DNA of 64,000 nucleotides, from positions 3,720,001 to 3,784,000 of the forward strand of contig NZ_CP151803.1 of NCBI RefSeq assembly GCF_038446955.1, in the 5' to 3' direction. A program made the position numbers and the translations under genes. Within the stretch, counting starts at the first letter, position 1; every line of letters starts with the position of its first letter. Under the pieces are notes generated by a model. The model saw only the letters and a program-made list of their open reading frames with translations, did not search any database and was not told where the DNA came from. Positions 9,325 to 16,755 of this stretch are shown here, piece after piece. This DNA comes from Pedobacter sp. FW305-3-2-15-E-R2A2. Its GTDB lineage: Bacteria > Bacteroidota > Bacteroidia > Sphingobacteriales > Sphingobacteriaceae.

Positions 9325-9735
9325 TTAGATCGCCGTTACACGGGTTTCAATATTCCCCCTTGTTGCTTTAGAGTACGGACAGGCACGATGCGCTTTATCC
9401 GCCAGTTTCTGCGCTTCTTCTGTCGTGATTCCGGGAATGTGTACATCCAGGTCTGCAGACAATACAAAGGCATTGTCGTCTTTATTGAAGGATACATGAA
9501 CTTCTACTGTCGCTTCTGAAACATCAACACCGTCATGTGCCGCTACTGCGCCCAATGCACCTAAGTAACAAGGACCCCAGGCAGCGGCAAACAATTGCTC
9601 CGGATTGGTGGCTCCACCTTGTCCACCCATTTCTCTTGGTTTTCTTAAATCGAATTCTATCGTTCCGTCGCTTGATTTGATATGACCATCACGTCCACCT
9701 TTTGCGGTAACGGATGCGGTATATATTTTTTCCAT
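9325..9735 (-). CDS. ohr: Ohr/OsmC-family organic hydroperoxide reductase
   Basis: Thiol peroxidase that reduces organic hydroperoxides. The two redox cysteines are C56 (WGPCYLGAL) and C119 (RACPYSKATRGN), and the conserved R15 and E46 of the active site are present. Length of 136 and the GGATNPEQLFAAAW block place it with Ohr rather than general OsmC. No OhrR/MarR regulator is adjacent. It is convergent with bioB. Confidence 0.92.
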   Translation of the reverse strand: MEKIYTASVTAKGGRDGHIKSSDGTIEFDLRKPREMGGQGGATNPEQLFAAAWGPCYLGALGAVAAHDGVDVSEATVEVHVSFNKDDNAFVLSADLDVHIPGITTEEAQKLADKAHRACPYSKATRGNIETRVTAI

Positions 9736-9786
9736 AATTTAAAATGCTGTTAATAGAGAAACAACAATCCTAATGGAATTAAAGTT

Positions 9787-11946
9787 TTAGATTTTAATTT
9801 TTTCGCAGAGCTTAAAGATATCATAAGCCACTTTTTGGATGAGATCGAACTGCTCGTGAATGATCATTTCATTGCCTTGCGCTTTGCGCTCATTGTCGAT
9901 GTTCTGCCTGATTAAAGGAACATTACTAATCGTACTGGTATGGTTAGACAGGACCTCTATGGAAAGATTCATCAGATAGGTGGTATTGTTGACCACCGGT
10001 TTCAGGTCTTCAAAATCTTTAATCAAATAGGAATGCTCTTTATTATACAAGGATAAAGTTGCCACATAAGAGGACAACAGGTGATTTAAAGCGGTAAACT
10101 GGTGAAGCTCCGCCATCAGCAATTGCTTGCTCTTTGGTTCGGAAAACATGCGTTGAAAAAGAGAAGCCAGATTGGCGGTGGTCACATAAACTTCTTTTCT
10201 CGCTACCTTGTAATTCGTCAGGTTGTGCACCTGGTCTGCATATAAAAAGGTGACTTGCTCAAAATAGTTCATATTTGCCTTCAGCGTATCTAGCATGGCT
10301 TCTTTCAATTTCTGATGCTCCCAGTTGGGGAATAAAGAATAACTCGCCAGCAAGGCAATTCCTGAGCCGATCAGGGTATCATAAATTCTTTCCCTTGCGA
10401 CGGACAATCCGCCCATGCCGAGAAAATCAAAAAGCACCAGAATATAAGGCGTCATGAACAAGACACTGACCACGTAATTTTTCCGCTGAAAACTATAACA
10501 GCCAATCATACAAAACAGCAAAATGATAAAGAGCGTATTTTTATCGTGGATATAGACCAGAATGCCCATCCCTATAAACGCACCAGCCACAGTTCCGATC
10601 AGCCGTTCATAATTCCTTTTTTTGGTAAGACTGAAGCCTGGTTTGGAGATCACCAGAATGGTGAGTAAGATCCAGTAGCTATGGGAAAAGTTCAATAACC
10701 TGGCTACTACAAAGCCGATCAGCATCACGATCGCCACCCTTAAGGAATGCCTGAAAATAGAAGAGCTAAAGGTTAAATTTTCCAATAGGATCTTTAAATC
10801 GATAGGCTGTCTGGTGATGAAACGCTCTACATCAATCTCCCTGGTTTTGAGATTTTTCTTTTCTTTTTTATTGAAGTACCCGTTGATGGTTCTTACCCTG
10901 GCAAGGATATTTTCAATATTGACTTCAATATTTTTAAGGGCAATGATACCTAGTGTATTGTATTTGCCATCGATATTCTTGTTTTCCAGATCGGTGATTT
11001 CTTTTCTCAGCTTAGAGATATCTTCAATCAGGGCAGTAGGCGGATTAGGCGTACCACCTGTTTTAAGTGCAAATGCAATTTCATCCAGCTCTGCTGCAAT
11101 TTTCCTGATCACCGCCTCATAGTGGACTAAAATTCCTGATTCATCAAACTGGTCATGCAATTGCTGATAATTATAATAGGTAGACATGACCTGTTCAAAA
11201 AGATCCACCATATCTACGAATACCAATAGGAGAAAACGGCCTTCCGGAGTAGACTCTCTTACAATCTCCCTGGTCTTGAACAATACTTCTCTAACGGCAT
11301 CCTGTTTTTCATGTACCAGAACCTGCAATTGCAGCAGGTCTGCATAGTTCTCATCGTAGTCGGTATTCTGATGATAAAATTTCGCCTTCGCACGCAGAAA
11401 TTCGCTGATTTCATGGATAGAATCACTGAGTGTCTGTTGCACCAATCGGTATGGCCGGATCCTGTAGACAAAATAGCTCAGCAGTGTGTACCAGATACTG
11501 CCTGTGAAAATGAGTAAAGCAAAGACTAAAACCTCCTTCCAGGGCCTGATGTCATCAATACTAAGCACCATAACCAGCAATGCTGCTGTTCCAATAGCCG
11601 CCGATCTCAACCCATAGACGAAAAACATCGAAAAGACGAAGCTGAGGATAAACAGCAGTGTGCCAATGAAATAGACGTTGGCATTTGTCAGGCCTACCAA
11701 AATAGACATCATCGAGATCAGGGCAGTGGTGATGAGCATTGCATTTCTTCGGTGGACAATCGGCCCCGGAGTATCTACGATGCTGGCACACAAAGCACCT
11801 AAGGATAAGGTCATTCCATATTGAAGCATGCCAAATTGAGCGAGAATGAGGGAGGGGCAGAGCACACCAAAAGTAATCCGAAGCCCATCAGCAAAATATG
11901 TACTTAATAAGAAATCCTGAATACTTCTGACCGGACGATTAAACAT
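9787..11946 (-). CDS. FUSC-family membrane protein (YccS/YhfK-like)
   Basis: A large inner-membrane protein of the FUSC (fusaric acid resistance-like) superfamily. It has an N-terminal bundle of about six helices (residues 15-170), a long cytosolic helical region (about 180-390), and a second helical bundle (about 400-530) that includes the FUSC core RLIGTVAGAFIGMGIL. A cytosolic helical tail follows. This layout of two membrane halves is that of YccS. Function is presumed efflux, but no membrane-fusion or outer-membrane partner is adjacent, so substrate and activity are unknown. Confidence 0.82.
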   Translation of the reverse strand: MFNRPVRSIQDFLLSTYFADGLRITFGVLCPSLILAQFGMLQYGMTLSLGALCASIVDTPGPIVHRRNAMLITTALISMMSILVGLTNANVYFIGTLLFILSFVFSMFFVYGLRSAAIGTAALLVMVLSIDDIRPWKEVLVFALLIFTGSIWYTLLSYFVYRIRPYRLVQQTLSDSIHEISEFLRAKAKFYHQNTDYDENYADLLQLQVLVHEKQDAVREVLFKTREIVRESTPEGRFLLLVFVDMVDLFEQVMSTYYNYQQLHDQFDESGILVHYEAVIRKIAAELDEIAFALKTGGTPNPPTALIEDISKLRKEITDLENKNIDGKYNTLGIIALKNIEVNIENILARVRTINGYFNKKEKKNLKTREIDVERFITRQPIDLKILLENLTFSSSIFRHSLRVAIVMLIGFVVARLLNFSHSYWILLTILVISKPGFSLTKKRNYERLIGTVAGAFIGMGILVYIHDKNTLFIILLFCMIGCYSFQRKNYVVSVLFMTPYILVLFDFLGMGGLSVARERIYDTLIGSGIALLASYSLFPNWEHQKLKEAMLDTLKANMNYFEQVTFLYADQVHNLTNYKVARKEVYVTTANLASLFQRMFSEPKSKQLLMAELHQFTALNHLLSSYVATLSLYNKEHSYLIKDFEDLKPVVNNTTYLMNLSIEVLSNHTSTISNVPLIRQNIDNERKAQGNEMIIHEQFDLIQKVAYDIFKLCEKIKI

Positions 11947-12066
11947 AGCGTAAAATTAGTGGTATAATCATCAATTATGCCATGATTTGCGAAATTTGCT
12001 TAAAACTTTGTTTAATGCAAAATAACAAAAACCTGTCAGAAAATTAAGCGCGTTTAGCTCTGGTCT

Positions 12067-12106
12067 AAAAAAAGTATTCCCCGGATAATGATTACCCGGG
12101 GAATAC
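12067..12106 (-). terminator. Terminator of the CDC-like gene
   Basis: An 11-bp GC-rich stem (GTATTCCCCGG with CCGGGGAATAC, 12074-12106) extends through one mismatch into four more pairs around a 3-base loop. On the minus strand it is followed by seven T, and it lies 23 bases past the stop of the CDC-like gene. Confidence 0.85.
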
Positions 12107-12128
12107 GAATGTTTTTCTACATTTAAGA

Positions 12129-13274
12129 TTACTTAATCGGAAAGTCGAAACGGTATTTAAAGCGGATTTTGTGAAATGAATTATTGTTCTTATCAACTTT
12201 AGTAATCATCATGTTTATGGGAGCACCATAGTCTTTCGGCGATATGGTGCTGGCCGCAGGTCCAACCATTGCACAATATTTCTCCACCAGTTCAGCACCT
12301 TTTAAATTTTTCAGCTGATTCACATCGTTGGCATTAAAACCACGAGCGAAAGTTGTAATTTTTGCATTCTGAAGCAAGCTTCGGTGATCAGCACTTAGAT
12401 TTTTTGTTCTTGCGCCATTAAATGCTGCTTTTACCTGGTCAAATGAAGCATCGGATTCTATTGCAATTGTTGCTGCACGTCCGTAAGATACCACTCTGAT
12501 TATGATCGGTTCATCCGGAACACTGGCAGGATTCACACCTGGAGCGAAGAAGTTGCCTTCTTCCGAGGTATGCGTCGCAATATCAAAGGCGAACAAATCC
12601 GCTACAGAAAAAAATCCGGTTTTCTTCTTAATTCTTCGGATTTCTCCTGCTTTGAGATTTAAGAGGTTGGAGAAATCCCAGGCATAGCGCTGGTAGATTG
12701 AGATTTCCGCATAATTCACAAAAGCTTCTCCATCGCTCACATACATTGGAGAGATCTGTCGGGTGCCACTACGACTCATTTGTTTCTGGAGATAATCATC
12801 CATTGTTTTCTTTGACACCTGCATCTTGTCGATAATATCAAAGGTCCAATCGCTGGGTAGTACATCTAATGGTGCCAGTGCATATCCTGTTAACGGTTTA
12901 AAGCTAAAATCAGCTATTGACTTGCCTTTAACCAATGAACCCGCAAATATCTGACTATCATCAGCTAAAGGGCCCAAGGTAATGACCGCGTCATCTAGAT
13001 ATTCCATCAATTCAACGAGATAACTGACCCCGGTGCTGTCTCTCCAGACACTGTCGGAAAGGATATTGATTCTGAATTTTCGGGCCAGATCTTTACGAAT
13101 GGAATCGATCTTTAAGCGCTTTGGCTGAGCAATAACTTTAGTTGTATCTTTTTTGGTGGTGTCCTTTGGTACGACTACAACTGGTGGGGTACCCGTTTCC
13201 GGCAGCTTAGAAGCCTTTTTACAGGCAATAGACATTGCTATTAATGTAAAAAAGAGAAAATGGTAGGCTTTCAT
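12129..13274 (-). CDS. Cholesterol-dependent-cytolysin-like protein, short form lacking domain 4
   Basis: Probable pore-forming-fold protein. Residues 254-290 (DEPIIIRVVSYGRAATIAIE, then a Phe-x-x-Val-x-Ala-Ala-Phe helix) match the conserved CDC core that reads VAYGR-x-(V/I)Y-(V/L)KLET with VQAAFKA. The preceding AEISIYQRYAWDF, FFSVADLF and following RSLLQNAKITTFARGFNAND and APINMMITKV align in order with CDC domains 1-3. The 381-residue chain ends there, with no domain 4 or tryptophan-rich undecapeptide. The N-terminus (MKAYHFLFFTLIAMSIACKK) is a signal peptide, possibly of lipoprotein type, followed by a Pro/Thr/Lys linker with a repeated DTTKK. I use the ATG at 13274, not the in-frame ATG at 13340, because it places the signal peptide first. 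It is known that Bacteroidota make two-component CDC-like toxins with a short and a long partner; no long partner is in the window. Toxin, partner or protective lipoprotein are all possible roles. Confidence 0.72.
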   Translation of the reverse strand: MKAYHFLFFTLIAMSIACKKASKLPETGTPPVVVVPKDTTKKDTTKVIAQPKRLKIDSIRKDLARKFRINILSDSVWRDSTGVSYLVELMEYLDDAVITLGPLADDSQIFAGSLVKGKSIADFSFKPLTGYALAPLDVLPSDWTFDIIDKMQVSKKTMDDYLQKQMSRSGTRQISPMYVSDGEAFVNYAEISIYQRYAWDFSNLLNLKAGEIRRIKKKTGFFSVADLFAFDIATHTSEEGNFFAPGVNPASVPDEPIIIRVVSYGRAATIAIESDASFDQVKAAFNGARTKNLSADHRSLLQNAKITTFARGFNANDVNQLKNLKGAELVEKYCAMVGPAASTISPKDYGAPINMMITKVDKNNNSFHKIRFKYRFDFPIK

Positions 13275-13495
13275 ATAGGAAGAAGAATGATTTGTGTATT
13301 TATTTTCTAATAAAAATGAAAAATACCAAATAATATACAATTTATATAATTTATTATTTAATAAATATAAATCTTATAAATTATATCAATAAATAGAGAA
13401 ACTTCATTATAAAGTTAACAATTTATAAACAGTGGATTTAAGTGGTTTTTGGATAGAGTAGGGGCTATAGGTTGAGGATTTTGGATAGGGCTGCT

Positions 13496-13533
13496 AAAGG
13501 CCTTATTTTCAGTCGATAAAATCAGGCCTTTTT
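13496..13533. terminator. Hairpin after the S41 peptidase gene
   Basis: AAAGGCCT pairs with AGGCCTTT, and after one mismatch ATTTT pairs with AAAAT around an 8-base loop. It lies just past the stop of the S41 peptidase (-). The T-run is on the plus-strand side, so its direction is uncertain. Confidence 0.55.
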
Positions 13534-13535
13534 GC

Positions 13536-14942
13536 TCATTTTTCAGAGATTTTGTCCAGCGCAAGGTCGATAAAGCGATTTCCCATATAGAAATCGTTGT
13601 AGAAGTCCCGTCGATTCCTTGGGTAGTTCATTTCGTAACTTACCGGAACGCCTGTTGCTTCGTAAGTTTTTCCTTTTGGGTCAGTATAAGTTTCATTAGA
13701 CAGGCTAAATTCCCATCCATTGGGAAGTTCTTTCCATAATATCTCTGAGAAGATCCCGGCAGTCCTCGAACCTACAGTTTTGATATTCTTGTATTGGCGT
13801 GCAGCCAGGGCGAAAATTTCTGCCGCACTCGCGGTATTGGGACCTGTCAGCAGGTAAACTTTACCCTTATAACCAGGGTTTGTTGGCTGCAAAACATATT
13901 TCTGTATCGCTGTGCTGCCTAGAGCCGTTTTCGCTTTTACGGAAAGAACATGTTTACTTTCCGTCACAAAATAGCTCAGCAGCTTTAAAGCTACTGTCTC
14001 TAATCCGCCACCATTGAAACGAAGATCGATCACCAGGGAATCAGATGGCCCAATGTCAGATAAGATTTTCCCCATGACCATTTTAACACCCCGGTCTTCA
14101 TCCTCAAATTGATCGAGTGCTGGTCTGGATGCTTTGATCTTGTCGTAATTTTTTGCAAAATTGGGGAGCAGCTGTTCAGATTCAGAAACATAGTTAGCGA
14201 AACCGTTCATATCCTTAATAAGGATATAACCGATCCTTGTGCCTCTTAACTTTCCCCAGCTGATCACGCCGTTATTATAGGAATGGAGGTCCTCCAAATA
14301 AGTATCTTGCAAGTCCTTTATCACATCAGTTGCTAAACGTTTGATGATTGGAGTTTCGGGCTTGATTCCGGGAGCGGTTGCTACTTTCGTTTTCAGCGCT
14401 TCCGGAATTTCCAGCCTGATGTGACCGTCGCCTATTTTTTTGACAATTTCTACCAGAATATCAGCGAATTCTTTTTGAGTGCTTATTTTCTTTACCCTTG
14501 GCAAATATTCATCATAAATTTGCTTCCAATTCAAGTTTCGTTCTTTAAAAAAGGCATAATTATGATCAAAGGTTTCCCAGAAAACCGTAAAATTCTTTTC
14601 ATACGAACTTGTAGGAGCAACAGGATGACTACATACAGGAGGCAAAGACTGAACCCGCCTAAAAACATAGTTTACAATCCCCCCAGGATTCAGAATCAGT
14701 TCATTTTTCTTTAATGAAACAATTTTGAACCTTTCGCTCAATTTGCCTTCAACTAAAACTTTACAGTCTACACTGTTGATGTTATAATAGGTATAAGTCG
14801 AATCAGCAATTTTTAAACATCTATCATAACCATCCTGAATCCAGCTGGTGTTTTTAAGAAGTTTTTCGGAGTTTTGCTGAGCATTAGCGCAGAAGCTGAT
14901 TAAGAGCAGGCAGATACTGAAAGTGGATCGGAAATTTATCAT
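13536..14942 (-). CDS. Secreted S41-family (C-terminal processing type) peptidase
   Basis: Serine peptidase of the S41/tricorn-core group. A signal peptide ends near SFCANA (about residue 21). A helical N-terminal region with FWETFDHNYAFF is followed by the catalytic half: LVIDLRFNGGG, then LTGPNTASAAEIFALA carrying the nucleophile Ser, and GSRTAGIFSE. No obvious PDZ domain is seen. Length of 468 fits the Bacteroidota retinol-binding-like/tricorn-core S41 group. It lies upstream of and on the same strand as the CDC-like gene, separated by about 260 AT-rich bases and a hairpin, so co-transcription is not evident. Confidence 0.88.
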   Translation of the reverse strand: MINFRSTFSICLLLISFCANAQQNSEKLLKNTSWIQDGYDRCLKIADSTYTYYNINSVDCKVLVEGKLSERFKIVSLKKNELILNPGGIVNYVFRRVQSLPPVCSHPVAPTSSYEKNFTVFWETFDHNYAFFKERNLNWKQIYDEYLPRVKKISTQKEFADILVEIVKKIGDGHIRLEIPEALKTKVATAPGIKPETPIIKRLATDVIKDLQDTYLEDLHSYNNGVISWGKLRGTRIGYILIKDMNGFANYVSESEQLLPNFAKNYDKIKASRPALDQFEDEDRGVKMVMGKILSDIGPSDSLVIDLRFNGGGLETVALKLLSYFVTESKHVLSVKAKTALGSTAIQKYVLQPTNPGYKGKVYLLTGPNTASAAEIFALAARQYKNIKTVGSRTAGIFSEILWKELPNGWEFSLSNETYTDPKGKTYEATGVPVSYEMNYPRNRRDFYNDFYMGNRFIDLALDKISEK

Positions 14943-15120
14943 CTACATAATAAGACACCGTTTGAAACTTTTCGTTGCAGTTTATCAGGAAAATAATCAA
15001 ATATTTTCGCAAAACTAAACTTTCTGATTGGAATATTATATCTATATTTATTATACCTAAGTCGCTTGTTCTGAAAACATTATCATACGAATCAATTCAC
15101 TTATCAAAATTATAATCCAT

Positions 15121-15906
15121 ATGCAACGCAGGAAATTCCTCCAATCCTCACTCGTGGCAACCGCAGGTATAGCAGTAGCCAGCAACCCTGTAATAGCGGC
15201 AGGGGATAGGCAAACCACACAAAAAGAAATATATGAATGGCGTGAATATGAAATGCGCTTTGGAGCTGACCAGGGACAATTGGAAAATTATTTTAAAACA
15301 GCGCTGATTCCTGCATTGAACAAATTTGGCGTAAAAGAAGTTGGAGTCTTTAAGGAATTGACGCCATCAGAACCTGCTAAATTTTATTTACTGACCACTT
15401 TTTCTTCCGTTGAAAACTATCTTTCCGTAAATGCGAAAATCAAAGCGGACACAGATTACATTAAAAATAGCACTGCATACCACAGCATATCTGCTGATAA
15501 ATCACTGTACAGTCGTTTTTCTTCTTCTTTAATGGTTGCCTTTGATGGCTGGCCTAAAATCGTTATTCCCACAGGCAAATCCAGAATATTTGAATTAAGA
15601 ACGTATGAGGGCTATAGTGAAGATGCCGTAAGAAGAAAGATTAAAATGTTCCATGACGGAGAATTTCCCATTTTTCAAAGGGCGAAATTGAATCCTGTAT
15701 TCTGTGGCGAAGTGATCGCTGGCGAAAAACTGCCTAGACTCACGTATCTGATCACCTGTGACAGTATGGAAGAACGTAATAAAGGATGGTCAGCTTTTGT
15801 AGCGGATCCTGAATGGAAAAAATTGGTATCAGATCCTCAGTACGCTAATACCATTTCTAAAATTAGCAATACGTTTTTGGTTCCCACATCATATTCGCAG
15901 GTCTAA
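15121..15906 (+). CDS. NIPSNAP-family protein with Tat signal
   Basis: Exported protein with two tandem NIPSNAP (dimeric alpha/beta barrel) halves. The N-terminus MQRRKFLQSSLVATAG is a twin-arginine signal with cleavage near AIAAG. Each half starts with the family pattern: IYEWREYEMRF near residue 36 and IFELRTYEGY near residue 159. Length of 261 fits the two-domain secreted form. The molecular role of this family in bacteria is not established. It is a single-gene unit, divergent from the S41 peptidase. Confidence 0.85.
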   Translation: MQRRKFLQSSLVATAGIAVASNPVIAAGDRQTTQKEIYEWREYEMRFGADQGQLENYFKTALIPALNKFGVKEVGVFKELTPSEPAKFYLLTTFSSVENYLSVNAKIKADTDYIKNSTAYHSISADKSLYSRFSSSLMVAFDGWPKIVIPTGKSRIFELRTYEGYSEDAVRRKIKMFHDGEFPIFQRAKLNPVFCGEVIAGEKLPRLTYLITCDSMEERNKGWSAFVADPEWKKLVSDPQYANTISKISNTFLVPTSYSQV

Positions 15907-16057
15907 TTTTATCCTTATTCAAGAAAAATCACAGGCTATATTCCCGGTACCATTATTGTCTCATAATTAACATTATGTTAAGTAGTATATTGAAGACCTG
16001 CCCCACGACCCTGTATACCGCATTTATCCAGATGCCTGTACACCTATATAAAAAATG

Positions 16058-16753
16058 TTATATTTTATCGCGAGTAATGATTCTGATTCCTTGTTTACCA
16101 GCTACAACGGCCTTAGTTGCCATCTTGTAGAATAAAGAATGTTCTACAACTCCGGGAATCATTTTTATATTTGAATTAAGCGCAGAAATCTCCGGTAATT
16201 CTTCAAAAAGCACATCTGCCAGCAGATTTCCATTGTCAGAAATCACTAAACCATCTTTTTGCTCACTGGTCCGAAGTTTTATACTTGCTCCCGGATAATC
16301 TGATTTCAAGCGATTCAGCACAGCGGTCAGCGCTTCTGGAAGCAATTCTACCACTACAGGATACGTATGGTCGAGTTTTGACACCATTTTTGAATCATCT
16401 CCGACTAAAATAAATTCCTCCGCCATACTGGCCAGGATTTTTTCGCTCGTATGAATGCCACCGCCGCTTTTCAAGGCGTTCAGTTCTTCATCAAATTGGT
16501 CGCAACCGTCAAAATAAACCGCCAATGGCTCGTTGATCATCGATGATAAGGTCACTTTGAGCCCTTTCTTCTGTAATAAGCTTCTCGTTTTAAAAGAGGA
16601 AGACACAAAAACCAGGCTTTCCGACAATTCCGGTTGCTCACTGATGAATCCGATCAGATGGGAAATACTGCTTCCAGCCCCCACTCCTATGGTTTGTCCT
16701 GGTTTAAGGAATTGTAAACAAGCTTCTGCTGCTATCAACTTATAATCTGTCAT
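16058..16753 (-). CDS. rpiA: Ribose-5-phosphate isomerase A
   Basis: Interconverts ribose-5-phosphate and ribulose-5-phosphate in the pentose phosphate pathway. Visible blocks are GVGAGSSISHLIGFI near residue 21, DGCDQFDEELN with the catalytic Asp pair, and KSGGGIHTSEKILA with substrate-binding Lys and the catalytic Glu. Length of 231 is standard. It starts 2 bases after the GH2 stop, so the two genes are almost certainly one transcript and may be translationally coupled. Confidence 0.93.
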   Translation of the reverse strand: MTDYKLIAAEACLQFLKPGQTIGVGAGSSISHLIGFISEQPELSESLVFVSSSFKTRSLLQKKGLKVTLSSMINEPLAVYFDGCDQFDEELNALKSGGGIHTSEKILASMAEEFILVGDDSKMVSKLDHTYPVVVELLPEALTAVLNRLKSDYPGASIKLRTSEQKDGLVISDNGNLLADVLFEELPEISALNSNIKMIPGVVEHSLFYKMATKAVVAGKQGIRIITRDKI

Positions 16754-16755
16754 GC

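Noticed and set aside
13275..13340. ATG at 13340 as start of the CDC-like gene
   Set aside because: It would place 22 residues before the signal peptide; ATG at 13274 gives a standard N-terminus.
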